From Chryseobacterium pennipullorum (GTDB taxonomy: Bacteria; Bacteroidota; Bacteroidia; Flavobacteriales; Weeksellaceae), in assembly GCF_003384725.1 (NCBI RefSeq), contig NZ_QNVV01000003.1:248001-312000 (forward strand): a stretch of DNA of 64,000 bases, written 5' to 3'. The notes beneath the pieces are model-generated. The model ran no database searches, was not told the origin of the DNA, and saw only the letters and a list, made by a program, of their open reading frames with translations. Positions 9,601 to 17,017 of the stretch are shown in pieces (the first letter of the stretch is position 1; each line of letters begins with the position of its first letter). The position numbers were made by a program, and so were the translations under genes.

Positions 9601-10498
9601 GCTTATTCAATGTTTCATTTCCTCCCCATTCGATAGAGGAAATTTTCATGACCCGGCTTAAGGTTCTGAAGCCACCTGGGCTTCCATTAGCTATATAGTT
9701 ATAACTAATTAAATTTCCCTGTGCATCTTTCCATTTTACAATATTGTATTCTAAAGGGGTTGTCACAGTAGGTTTGCCTCTGATACCAGCACCGTTTGCA
9801 CCATACCAGGCCTGGGAACCATCTTCAAAGGTAACTTCAAAATGAGCAGGTCCCGCATTGAGTCCGGTTGCAGAGTAGGTGCCTACAGATTTGATTTTAA
9901 TGTTGGAGTACTTTTCTGTAGTATACTCTGCTCCGTCTCCTCCATATTCTCCCGATTTTAATATTAGTTTCTGGCCATTAAAGCTATAATAATCACTATA
10001 ATCGATCTGGATGCCCTTACTGTCTCCGTCTCTTTCAATGTTCTTGCCAACTCTTGTAATAGAGGAGATTCCGGAAATATTCCAGCCGTATCCCGCTATT
10101 CCATTTCCGGAACCACTGGTGTAGGCTAAGCTGATTTGTGGAGTTACGTTTTTAACCCCGGGAGGAGTTGAAATAGGCAATGTGAACTGTAATTGCCCCA
10201 TTGCATTGACCTCTATATTTCCTAAGGTGCTATGGTAGTTTGGAGTAATAGTGCCGCTTGGGTTGTTCGCTCCTGCACCAGAGTCGGCAGGTCCTCCGCC
10301 TGGATTGCCTCCGGTCGCAGGGCCAATTTTCGCCAAAAACGGACTCGAAACATCCGATCTGGCATGAAATCCCTGGGCCATGACTACCGCCTGCGGATCC
10401 TGAACTGTCCGCGAGGTGGATTCTGCCTGGTAGAGTATGGTCTGTGAAAAGGCCCATACCGAACACAAGGATAACATCAATGATGAAAATAATTTCAT
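3647..10498 (-). CDS. Giant RHS/SpvB/FG-GAP polymorphic toxin with C-terminal zincin-like metallopeptidase domain
   Basis: The 2283-aa product starts with a signal peptide (ending AFSQ). It then has an SpvB-like region (about 80-390), FG-GAP/VCBS-type calcium motifs between about 400 and 750 (DFDGDGK, DLNGDG, DFDGDSK, DYNGDGK, DLNKDGK), YD repeats (about 1150-1850), and an RHS core ending DPSGE at 1956. After the core come a Gly/Ala-rich hydrophobic stretch (1957-2080) and a variable tip. The tip carries HEMLH at 2194-2198 followed by HHAIIAEW about 30 residues later, the pattern of a zinc metallopeptidase. The layout resembles Tc toxin B/C cocoons and other RHS effectors, in which the core releases the tip. 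No T9SS sorting domain is present. The metallopeptidase call rests on the motif alone. Confidence 0.88.
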   Translation of the reverse strand: MKLFSSLMLSLCSVWAFSQTILYQAESTSRTVQDPQAVVMAQGFHARSDVSSPFLAKIGPATGGNPGGGPADSGAGANNPSGTITPNYHSTLGNIEVNAMGQLQFTLPISTPPGVKNVTPQISLAYTSGSGNGIAGYGWNISGISSITRVGKNIERDGDSKGIQIDYSDYYSFNGQKLILKSGEYGGDGAEYTTEKYSNIKIKSVGTYSATGLNAGPAHFEVTFEDGSQAWYGANGAGIRGKPTVTTPLEYNIVKWKDAQGNLISYNYIANGSPGGFRTLSRVMKISSIEWGGNETLNKPHLNSIDFLYIDRDAQEQSYVQGIEFNQDKILSEIAVRINYKAFKTYKITYKKDANGSDYQFLNTITEYNSKDEAANPVVFDYEKSSLGGWKSTNYDYTEDHKVLGDFDGDGKVDMLKYSNSVNYCKTYNTTAPLAPIATENEISYTDYSDSKCVEWVNEPGGFYLFKNIFDDNKPEKILVAADISKESLDNASAIVVKDNNNIVNSKQSLVIFKKNKIAGSEKADLEFRTYIFSDTNTLDYQFSKTIQYSQYAVDNNTIAENQIKEVDLNGDGLSELIVTVKDTNGLYKYLRVNLDKDVQNSASFASFELLPKNAPAMSNYMSGDFDGDSKTDFLALNNNIATFIKLKDNGQSITVMETPAVSNTTGGTMSVSGIWGSAVLGDYNGDGKTDFLIPTAFNSSDWRMYTSTGKGFAEKYYSNFCYFQESQNDPDNHIPWYSHRRSYVAQDLNKDGKSDFIEFYSLVQISQAGGAQSRFLVNLYENKGYKAASAGIEFQKKKLVNYKSIVNQSNRPLIENYRGYPYLYNTDRTWYLPSMEQFTWSNVGEHYTPIFGNFRVNMSDENILVFQKSKLFKFNYYDVTKESRITAITQGDVTTEVEYKELNPNVNSNVYQPVKKEQYPYLELNKVYQTSAVSQLKSWGRKQDFRYRGFVSHLLGKGVIGFRQIARSSWYGDGFENTKVWSGVEMDPLNDAAIIKEWTTRTNDESKIFPADLSENNTQLLSFKSTLYQTDYLLNGQKLSSLNNVDKSKVVTAVIPTSTRTKDFLTNTVSTSTITYGQYYLPSQSISKVNDNFATTTSNFDYIHNPSGSGADYYIGRPQLKTSTIQAYGDTQSSKEEYVYENNLLKTLKKWNRDNTGYLQETYNYDGFGNTIQKTITNSSDSQTQTNKAQYDDTGRFILKQTDNLGLETNTTYDNVGQVLTQTDPTGNTTTNVYDEWGKTVKSKSNLHGTTTYEYETKFRIITPGFFKRIVGTQVKKYSPNGDISIVHTNVLGQNFKTTTKSFKEGKFISRDTEYDVLGRKTAESEPYFESDSNLRNWNKIIYDDSVFPPKVKSVSFSGVETISTTSGLTTTVEETKGNKRITTQTLDALDNVVSTTDKGGKITFSYNATGDQIKAQYAENIVTTKYDAWGRKIEFNDPSNGLYKYEYDGFDQIKKAISPKGTKEYTYNNLGQLISQKEISTTDGGQATNKMISFAYDNKGRITSKSGTSKGKGYSSTVTYDPQGRIISTSENSNGKYFIKKGITYDDKARVISYEKQLYSSGALTKVTVENIYSSWNGDLYQVKDKNSGKILWELKDTNERGQILNAKLGAADITNLYENTSGFLSKTNHSSQIKPGILQLTYVFDAVKNELKSRTTGGDFNITESFEYDTNNRLVKWTNPVTGQFDSNVYDAKGRILENNQVGKIKFANTAKIYQPTGMTLNAAGTQNYNNDLIQSIAYNENNDPIFIDGEKGDVAFQYGLTAMRQKVSYGGNFDPDQDGKFTRFYSEDGSFEITKDNVTGKEKHILYIGGTPYESNIVYLKNYDETNGSYRFLHKDYLGSILAISDEAGNKIEQRHFDAWGNFTHLQIGNGPILTDKNSIDNASLLIDRGYTGHEHFAEVGIIHMNGRLYDPLLRRFLNADENIQEPYNTQSYNKYGYVLNNPLMFSDPSGEVFQFAFLAAMGAFWATVMTGAIISSAIATFLYLAKAYLTRNFSVGGFFKAVTIGSITGAVSAGLGQVFSAGSLIASIGNGVLSGAGASAVQSLASGTNFLKGVTQGAVIGGAMGALSWGITRLFAKPSGQSLDVEDHSEGVAENPVNQSSSEVKKVMVNDFKGKSAANGSVTVLHKADDLPNYLKERKYTFDGKTLFNEKGKSVLGVTTPFYRNTYMRYVFAPNAFKSPELLTLTTGHEMLHGALYAGKINPSELSLESWNPASKTVTSHHAIIAEWERSYIDLRGWQGLNLPVEPRVNLDILRQSNYGFNAQYTKMTDILKKFLKK

Positions 10499-11062
10499 TG
10501 TTGTATTAATTATTTTTTAATGTTGATTAATGATGATTGATAGGTAGAGATACTCTTTCAATTATTTCCTGTTCTATCTTTTGGTCACGTTTCTACTAAA
10601 GACTCTTCCGTCTTTTAGTGTAAATCGGAGAATGTAAACTCCCCAATCATATCCGGTCATGTTGATTTTCACCTGACGGTTTAATCCTGGTGCATTCTGT
10701 TGCTGGAATTTCCAGTGAACCGTACTGTGCTGGTAGAGTGAAACCGATTCGATCAGCCCGTCTACTTCTTCTGTCCAGTCGATAGTCAGATAATCGTTGA
10801 CCGGGACAGGGTAGAGGCGGATCTGTTTCCAGAAGGCTTTTTCATCAATGGCTGTTTCCTGTTTGGTAACAGCAGCTGTTTTCACAGCTTCTTCTACTTT
10901 AGCTTCCTTTTTTACAATTTCTTCAGGTGCTTTTTTGCCTGCGTTGTTGGTTCCCCTGTAGCGCTGGTTTCCGGCTTCATCATATTTGAAGTATACTTCA
11001 GTTTGTGAATAACCTAAAAAACCGATCAGCAGAGAAAATACGGAAAGTAATTTTCTTTTCAT
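10374..11062. repeat. Long direct repeat, copy B (partner 1151-1838)
   Basis: See copy A. The two copies have the same orientation and lie about 9.2 kb apart. Recombination between them would delete the complete RHS toxin, its immunity candidate and the left module's tail-fibre gene. Confidence 0.9.
10574..11062 (-). CDS. Small secreted protein with T9SS type A sorting-like domain (RHS partner, copy 2)
   Basis: This 162-aa protein differs from the one at 1350-1838 only by Ala/Val and Thr/Ala changes in the Lys/Glu linker. It has the same signal peptide, YDEAGNQRYRG motif and C-terminal sorting-like domain. It starts 6 bp after the tail-fibre-like gene and ends 75 bp before the complete RHS gene. 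The strict conservation of this gene next to divergent RHS genes suggests that its job depends on the constant N-terminal part of the RHS proteins. That inference is untested. Confidence 0.8.
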   Translation of the reverse strand: MKRKLLSVFSLLIGFLGYSQTEVYFKYDEAGNQRYRGTNNAGKKAPEEIVKKEAKVEEAVKTAAVTKQETAIDEKAFWKQIRLYPVPVNDYLTIDWTEEVDGLIESVSLYQHSTVHWKFQQQNAPGLNRQVKINMTGYDWGVYILRFTLKDGRVFSRNVTKR

Positions 11063-11068
11063 AGCTGA

Positions 11069-11896
11069 TTATTTTTTTGTGGAAAGCAGCTGCTGTACCT
11101 GTGCTTTCAGTTCTTTGATCTCTTCAGACTGAGATTTTAACTGCTTGTTCTGCTCAATAGAATACAGGGTAAGCTCTTCAATTTTCTCTAAAAGCTTTGC
11201 ATCCATCTCCCCTAAATTGATTCCCTCTTTCTCCACTTCTTGTGCAGATGGAATATTAGGAAGATGTCCTTTCTCTGAAATGTGTTTTTCTACCTCTTCC
11301 AAAGAACGGAGCTTATAGTCCTTTTTGAAAACATAATCCGCCCATCCGTTGGCTGCAGGACTTTCCACTTTTACCTGTTCTGCTTTTATTCCTTTCCCCA
11401 CATAAAAAATAAAGTTAGGATCATTGTCATACATTTCTGTCCCCATCGTTACTTTCCCCGTGTTGAAAAGGACTAATAAATTTTTATGAACCCCATCAGA
11501 AAAACGGACTCTTGAAATTCCCGGCGAGTTCGGCGTACTGGTATCCGAATTGGGATCGATAGCATTGTTGTTATCCATATGGATGTTCAGATTGTGTCCG
11601 CTTAAGAGTCTCATCACTGCATCATTGGGTTTAGCCCATTGGGAATAGCAACTGTTGCAAGGCGAAAGCGCCAACTGCAGGTTTCCGGTTCCCGGAGCTC
11701 CACTTCCAATGTTGATACTCTGGCCGTCAAGCTTGAAAGTCTGTTTGTTGTTTTGTCTGAAGACAATCGGCTTGTCATCTGTTGAACCCAGAAAATGGGT
11801 TGAAGGGTTGGTTCCGGCATTTCCGGTAACATTCCAGCTTTGTGCGAAAGCGCTGGTCGCTGCAATGGTAAAAACGAATAGTAATGTACGTTTCAT
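11069..11896 (-). CDS. Tail-fibre-like secreted protein with C-terminal coiled coil (copy 2)
   Basis: The 275-aa product has a signal peptide (ending AFAQ) and a beta-rich middle. It ends with the block DYVFKKDYKL, then HLPNIPSAQEV, then LLEKIEELTLYSIEQNKQL, closing in a short coiled coil. It is paralogous to 1845-2828 over the C-terminal third. It is the first gene of the four-gene toxin operon (11896 down to 3075), with a -7 element 35 bp upstream. It is probably a surface-exposed trimeric fibre; its role in toxin delivery or adhesion is inferred only from the repeated linkage. Confidence 0.75.
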   Translation of the reverse strand: MKRTLLFVFTIAATSAFAQSWNVTGNAGTNPSTHFLGSTDDKPIVFRQNNKQTFKLDGQSINIGSGAPGTGNLQLALSPCNSCYSQWAKPNDAVMRLLSGHNLNIHMDNNNAIDPNSDTSTPNSPGISRVRFSDGVHKNLLVLFNTGKVTMGTEMYDNDPNFIFYVGKGIKAEQVKVESPAANGWADYVFKKDYKLRSLEEVEKHISEKGHLPNIPSAQEVEKEGINLGEMDAKLLEKIEELTLYSIEQNKQLKSQSEEIKELKAQVQQLLSTKK

Positions 11897-11930
11897 TGAG
11901 TAATGTATAAATTAGTTTGTTTTTATGGCG

Positions 11931-11938
11931 CAAATTTA
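11931..11938 (-). promoter_or_regulatory. Bacteroidota -7 element upstream of the complete RHS operon
   Basis: On the minus strand this reads TAAATTTG (TAnnTTTG), 35 bp before the ATG at 11896. The surrounding sequence is shared with the promoter at 2860. Confidence 0.55.
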
Positions 11939-12068
11939 ACTTATTTTTAACAAAGTCACTTTTTGGTGTCTTGTGATTTAAGTCATGAATATCATCGCAG
12001 GGGATAGGTCAAATATTTTTTTGAAACTATTAGTCTTTCAGGAACTTATGCATTGCTTGTTAAATGAG

Positions 12069-12100
12069 TTGATGTATTTTAGAAAAAAACTTTACCTTTG
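12069..12100 (+). promoter_or_regulatory. Promoter of the metal-efflux cluster (TTG-N21-TACCTTTG)
   Basis: A -33 TTG at 12069 and a -7 element TACCTTTG at 12093-12100 are 21 bp apart. The ATG of the first gene follows only 5 bp later, so the transcript is expected to be leaderless or nearly so. Confidence 0.65.
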
Positions 12101-12105
12101 TAGCA

Positions 12106-12426
12106 ATGAACCTGTTAAGATGGATATTGGCAATATATTTCATGGCGTTATCATTAATGCCATGCGAAGATATGTCCCATCCTCTGGATTCAGAACAGAA
12201 AGTATCGCTGAATGTTGGTGAAAATCATTCCACAGAGAAAGGGGATATCTGTTCACCCCTTTGTGCATGCAGCTGCTGTCAGATGACTGTTTCTGTATTT
12301 AAAATGGATCCTCTGCTGGAAATTCCGGAACAGGTACAGGCTTATTTTTCAAAGAAAATCCTATTTCATAAAAACGATTTTGCCTATCAGGTATACGATC
12401 CTATTTGGCAGCCCCCTAAAATTTAA
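12106..12426 (+). CDS. Small Cys-rich exported protein (DUF6660-like)
   Basis: This 106-aa protein has an N-terminal hydrophobic signal (about 1-20), a Cys cluster (CSPLCACSCC around residues 49-58) and a C-terminal tail IWQPPKI. Proteins of this kind commonly precede CzcA/TonB-receptor metal genes in flavobacteria, which matches its place 138 bp upstream of the CzcA-TolC fusion. The Cys cluster suggests metal or thiol chemistry in the periplasm, but no function is known. The tail is similar to those of two other small Cys proteins here (24181-24543, 26493-26864). The start follows the -7 element closely; a later Met13 is possible. Confidence 0.7.
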   Translation: MNLLRWILAIYFMALSLMPCEDMSHPLDSEQKVSLNVGENHSTEKGDICSPLCACSCCQMTVSVFKMDPLLEIPEQVQAYFSKKILFHKNDFAYQVYDPIWQPPKI

Positions 12427-12476
12427 TTTTTATTGATTGTTGGAAAGTAAAGCTTTCCAGCTACTGTATGAAACTT

Positions 12477-12491
12477 TGCAATACCATTGCA
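12477..12491. promoter_or_regulatory. Palindromic operator candidate TGCAATACCATTGCA
   Basis: This perfect 6-bp inverted repeat with a 3-bp centre lies 74 bp before the CzcA-TolC start. The same palindrome with a different centre lies before the P-type ATPase at 21272. A Fur-family regulator gene lies in the same cluster, so this is probably its binding site. Confidence 0.6.
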
Positions 12492-12564
12492 GAGGTTTTC
12501 AGGATATTTTTGCTGCAGTATTTCCACTGTATGCATTTATTTTCAATAAAATTAAATATAAATC

Positions 12565-15500
12565 GTGTTAGATAAAATCATAAAATTCAGTATCAAGAAT
12601 AAGGTGATCATTGGTCTTATGACCTTAGTGCTGATCATCTGGGGAACCTGGAGTGCCACAAGACTGCCCATCGATGCCGTACCGGATATTACCAATAATC
12701 AGGTACAGATTATTACCGTATGTCCTACCTTGGCAGGTCAGGAAGTGGAGCAATTGGTTACCTTTCCCATTGAACAAAGTATTGCGAACGTTCCGGACAT
12801 TCAGGAAACAAGAAGTATTTCAAGGTTTGGACTTTCCGTAATTACAGTAGTGTTCAAAGAAGATGTTAACGTTTACTTTGCCAGACAGCTTATCAGTGAA
12901 CAATTAAAAAACGCAGTTGAAGAAATTCCCAAAGGAGTAGGGACTCCGGAGCTTGCTCCGGTAAGTACAGGGTTGGGGGAAGTGTATCAGTATATTCTCC
13001 ATCCAAAGAAAGGAAGCGAGAAAAAATATGATGCCAAAGAACTTCGAACCATGCAGGACTGGATCGTCAGAAGACAGCTCAACGGAACTCCCGGGGTTGC
13101 AGAGATCAACAGTTTTGGAGGCGAGCTAAAGCAATATGAAGTAGCTATTGATCCCAATCGGCTGAAAGCGATGTCTATCAGCATCAGCGATATCTTTACA
13201 GCATTAGAAAAAAATAATCAGAATACCGGAGGCGCGTACATTGATAAAAAGCCCAATGCTTACTTTATCCGTGGAATCGGATTGGTAAGTTCTCTGGAAG
13301 ATATCAGAAATATAGCCGTAAAAAATGAAACGGGCAGTGTACCGATCTTTGTTAAAGATGTGGCAGATGTGCGTCTGGGAAGTGCTGTCCGTTACGGGGC
13401 ACTGACGTACAACGGAAAGGTAGATGCTGTGGGAGGAGTTGTTATGATGCTTAAGGGCGCCAACAGTAATGAAGTAGTAGAAAATATTAAAGCGAAAATA
13501 CCCACGATACAGAAATCACTTCCGGAGGACGTGGTGATTGAGCCTTTTTTAGACAGAACAGACTTAGTAAGCAGAGCAATCAGTACGGTGGAAAAAAACC
13601 TGATGGAAGGAGCATTGATTGTGATATTCGTTCTTGTTGTTTTCCTTGGAAATCTGAGGGCCGGCCTTATTGTGGCCTCAGCAATTCCGCTTTCCTTACT
13701 CTTTGCATTGGGAATGATGAATGTCTTCGGAGTGAGTGCCAACCTGATGAGTCTCGGAGCGATCGATTTCGGGCTTATTGTAGATGGAGCCGTCATTATC
13801 GTAGAGGCTACCCTGCACGTATTGCATAATAAGAATTATACGAACAGGCTTACCCAGGTTCAGATGGATCAGGAAGTAGGAACAGCAGCTTCTAAAATGA
13901 TGAACAGTGCCATATTCGGACAGATCATCATCCTGATTGTGTATGTACCTATTCTTACGTTGGCAGGGGTAGAGGGGAAAATGTTTACCCCCATGGCTAA
14001 AACAGTAGGTTTTGCTATTATCGGGGCTACGATATTATCCATTACCTATATTCCGATGATGAGCGCATTGTTTTTATCTAAAAAGATATCGCATAAAGAG
14101 ACGCTTTCGGATAAAATGATGAACCGTTTGCAGAAGATCTACCAGCCGTTACTGCAGAAAGCAATCAGAATAAAATACATGATCGTTTCAGCAACCGTTG
14201 TGGTATTTGTAATTGCAGCCTTCATCTTTAAAAATATGGGGGGAGAATTTATTCCTCAGTTACAGGAAGGAGACTTCGCATTTCACTGTATTTTGCCGCA
14301 GGGAAGTTCACTGAGTCAGAGTATAGAAACCTCTATGCAGGCTTCAAGAATTATCAAACAGTTTGATGAAGTAAAAATGGTTGTCGGGAAAACAGGATCA
14401 GCTGAAGTTCCTACAGACCCGATGCCACCAGAGGCTACCGACATGATTGTGGTGTTAAAGCCACAAAGTGAATGGAAAACGAAAAAATCTTACAATGAAC
14501 TGGCGGACGAGATCAGTGAAAAATTAGAAGCCATTCCGGGGGTCTTCTTTGAGAAAAATCAGCCAATTCAGATGCGTTTCAATGAGTTGATGACCGGGAT
14601 CAGGCAGGATGTTGCCGTTAAAATCTTTGGTGAAAACCTGGATTCATTAGCGGTGTACGCCGATAAAGTAGGAAAAGCCATTCAGAGTGTTGACGGTGCT
14701 ACGGCTCCTCAAATAGAAAGGGTGAGTGGTTTACCACAGATCAATGTCCAGTATGACAGAACAAGAATTGCTAATTACGGATTGAATATCGAAGATGTTA
14801 ATAATGCCGTAAGTACAGCATTTGCAGGAAAAGCGGCCGGACAGGTTTTTGAAAATGAAAGACGTTTCGACCTGGTGGTACGCCTGGACAGTCTTCATAG
14901 ATCCGATATTGCAGATGTCAATAATCTAATTATCACAACCGCTACAGGAGTGCAGATTCCATTGTCGCAGGTTGCCAGTGTGAGCTATAAACTGGGCCCT
15001 GCACAGATCAGCCGTGAACAGGGAAAACGAAGAATTGTCATTGGGTTTAATGTGAAAGGCCGCGATGTGGAAAGTGTAGTGAGAGATATTCAGGCGAAGC
15101 TTGACAAAGAAATAAAACTGCCTTCAGGATATTACTTTACCTATGGCGGACAGTTTGAAAATCTGCAGGAAGCCAGCAAGCGTCTGATGATTGCGGTTCC
15201 GGTTTCGCTGCTCCTTATTTTTATGCTGCTGTATTTCACATTCCGTTCATTCAAGCAGGCTGCATTGATTTTTACAGCAATTCCTATGAGTGCTATTGGG
15301 GGAATATTTGCACTTCTCCTGAGAGATATGCCATTCAGTATCAGTGCAGGGATTGGATTTATTGCCCTGTTTGGAGTGGCCGTTCTTAACGGGATTGTAT
15401 TGATTGGAACCTTTAATCAGCTGGAGAAAGAAGGAGAAACAGATATTTTGAAAAGAGTTTATGAAGGGACAAAAAGCAGATTGAGACCGGTACTGATGAC

Positions 15501-16929
15501 GGCAACAGTAGCCTCATTAGGATTTTTACCGATGGCTATTTCCACAGGAGCGGGGGCAGAAGTTCAGAAACCGTTGGCCACTGTAGTGATTGGCGGGCTG
15601 GTGTCTGCAACATTCCTGACCTTATTTGTTCTGCCTATGCTCTACATTATTTTTAACACAAAGATTTTGAAAAGAAAAAATAATAAAACAGGGGCATTTA
15701 CCATTATGCTTGTCGTAGGATTTATGATGATGGGTCAGAATTTTAAAGCGCAGTCAAAACAGATGTCTGTTGAACAGGCTGTGCAGACAGCAGTGGATAA
15801 TAACTTGGTTCTAAAATCAAAAGATTTAAGTATCAAATCCGCTGAAGCATTAAGGCCAACGTCCAAAGAACTTCCCAAATTAAACGTTGAAGCGCAGTTG
15901 GGACAATACAACAGCCGGAATTTTGATCAGTCTTTTGCAATCTCTCAGAGTATTCCTTTTCCAACACTCTTTAAGGCGAAAAAGGAATTAATCAATGAAA
16001 ATATTAAGAGTAAGCAGATTGATAAGGAAGTAACGGCTAATGAACTCATACGTCAGGTTCGGACATACTATTATCAGATTGAATATCTCCAGTACAATAA
16101 AGCGCAGCTGACAAGTCTTGACAAGCTCTATGAGGATTTTATCAGAATTGCAACGATAAGATATAAAGCGGGAGATATTAAAAAAATTGAAATAAATACA
16201 GCAGAAACTCAGAAAGGAGAAATTGACCTGCTTCTAAGACAAAATGAGGTGTTCTTAAATAATGCCTATAAAAACTTAAAAACGGTTTTAAATAGTGCAG
16301 AAGACTTTGAGGTTCCTTTCAATCAGAATTATGAACCTTTAAAAGTGGAAAATATCCTCGATAGTTCAGCTGTTATCAATAATCCATCGGTACGGGCCTT
16401 TTATCAGGATATGGAAATTGCAGAGAAGAATAAGAAAGTTGAAAAATCCCTGGGACTTCCTGACTTTAGTTTAGGCTACACCAACCAATCCCTGATCGGC
16501 TTTCAGACGGTAAACGGACAGGAGAGATATTACGGGTCAGGAAATCGTTTCAGTGCCGCAACAGTTGGCGTAGCCATTCCACTGACATTTGGAGCAACCA
16601 AAGCAAGAATCCAGTCATTGGAATATGATAAGCAGGTTGCCCAAACCAATGCGAAGATGCAGGAGAAACAGCTGGCTGCACAATTGGAAAATGCCTTCAG
16701 CCAATATCAGCAGGATATACAGCAGTATGATTATTACACCAATCAGGCTCTGCCCAATGCTGAAAAGATTGTAAATGCGGCCCAGTTAGGGTACAAAACG
16801 GGAGAAATTTCTTATGTAGAATATCTTTTTGCCCTGCAAACAGCCACCAACATCCAATTAAAATATCTGGAGGCAATACAGCAGGTCAATCAATCTGTAG
16901 TAACTATTAATTCAATCATTAATAAATAA
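12565..16929 (+). CDS. czcA: CusA/CzcA-type heavy-metal RND efflux pump fused to a TolC-type outer-membrane channel
   Basis: The start is GTG, giving 1454 aa. Residues 1 to about 1035 are a full HME-RND pump with 12 predicted membrane helices, starting MLDKIIKFSIKNKVIIG and including the helix 4 stretch SLGAIDFGLIVDGAVIIVE. Residues about 1041-1060 look like a leftover signal peptide (IMLVVGFMMMGQNFKAQ), and 1060-1454 form a TolC/CzcC-type domain with its coiled-coil halves. One polypeptide would therefore span both membranes, with the adaptor supplied by the next gene. CDF, P-type ATPase and Fur-family neighbours point to Zn, Cd or Co. Such fusions are known in Bacteroidota; the ion is inferred. 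Confidence 0.93.
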   Translation: MLDKIIKFSIKNKVIIGLMTLVLIIWGTWSATRLPIDAVPDITNNQVQIITVCPTLAGQEVEQLVTFPIEQSIANVPDIQETRSISRFGLSVITVVFKEDVNVYFARQLISEQLKNAVEEIPKGVGTPELAPVSTGLGEVYQYILHPKKGSEKKYDAKELRTMQDWIVRRQLNGTPGVAEINSFGGELKQYEVAIDPNRLKAMSISISDIFTALEKNNQNTGGAYIDKKPNAYFIRGIGLVSSLEDIRNIAVKNETGSVPIFVKDVADVRLGSAVRYGALTYNGKVDAVGGVVMMLKGANSNEVVENIKAKIPTIQKSLPEDVVIEPFLDRTDLVSRAISTVEKNLMEGALIVIFVLVVFLGNLRAGLIVASAIPLSLLFALGMMNVFGVSANLMSLGAIDFGLIVDGAVIIVEATLHVLHNKNYTNRLTQVQMDQEVGTAASKMMNSAIFGQIIILIVYVPILTLAGVEGKMFTPMAKTVGFAIIGATILSITYIPMMSALFLSKKISHKETLSDKMMNRLQKIYQPLLQKAIRIKYMIVSATVVVFVIAAFIFKNMGGEFIPQLQEGDFAFHCILPQGSSLSQSIETSMQASRIIKQFDEVKMVVGKTGSAEVPTDPMPPEATDMIVVLKPQSEWKTKKSYNELADEISEKLEAIPGVFFEKNQPIQMRFNELMTGIRQDVAVKIFGENLDSLAVYADKVGKAIQSVDGATAPQIERVSGLPQINVQYDRTRIANYGLNIEDVNNAVSTAFAGKAAGQVFENERRFDLVVRLDSLHRSDIADVNNLIITTATGVQIPLSQVASVSYKLGPAQISREQGKRRIVIGFNVKGRDVESVVRDIQAKLDKEIKLPSGYYFTYGGQFENLQEASKRLMIAVPVSLLLIFMLLYFTFRSFKQAALIFTAIPMSAIGGIFALLLRDMPFSISAGIGFIALFGVAVLNGIVLIGTFNQLEKEGETDILKRVYEGTKSRLRPVLMTATVASLGFLPMAISTGAGAEVQKPLATVVIGGLVSATFLTLFVLPMLYIIFNTKILKRKNNKTGAFTIMLVVGFMMMGQNFKAQSKQMSVEQAVQTAVDNNLVLKSKDLSIKSAEALRPTSKELPKLNVEAQLGQYNSRNFDQSFAISQSIPFPTLFKAKKELINENIKSKQIDKEVTANELIRQVRTYYYQIEYLQYNKAQLTSLDKLYEDFIRIATIRYKAGDIKKIEINTAETQKGEIDLLLRQNEVFLNNAYKNLKTVLNSAEDFEVPFNQNYEPLKVENILDSSAVINNPSVRAFYQDMEIAEKNKKVEKSLGLPDFSLGYTNQSLIGFQTVNGQERYYGSGNRFSAATVGVAIPLTFGATKARIQSLEYDKQVAQTNAKMQEKQLAAQLENAFSQYQQDIQQYDYYTNQALPNAEKIVNAAQLGYKTGEISYVEYLFALQTATNIQLKYLEAIQQVNQSVVTINSIINK

Positions 16930-17017
16930 TATGAAATCGTTAATAAAATTTCCCACGAAACAAACACTCACCAGGATGGCGATTGCATATGACCTTATAA
17001 AAAATAAATATCTGCAT

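Noticed and set aside
1845..11896. Prophage, because of tail-fibre-like proteins
   Set aside because: No capsid, terminase, portal, lysis or integrase genes; the fibre-like proteins have signal peptides and sit in toxin operons.
11985..12221. ORF ahead of the Cys-rich protein gene
   Set aside because: It crosses the promoter at 12069-12100 in another frame and has no recognisable features.
16931..17017. Longer N-terminus for the CzcB-like adaptor
   Set aside because: It adds 29 residues before a perfect lipoprotein signal; the ATG at 17018 is the sensible start.
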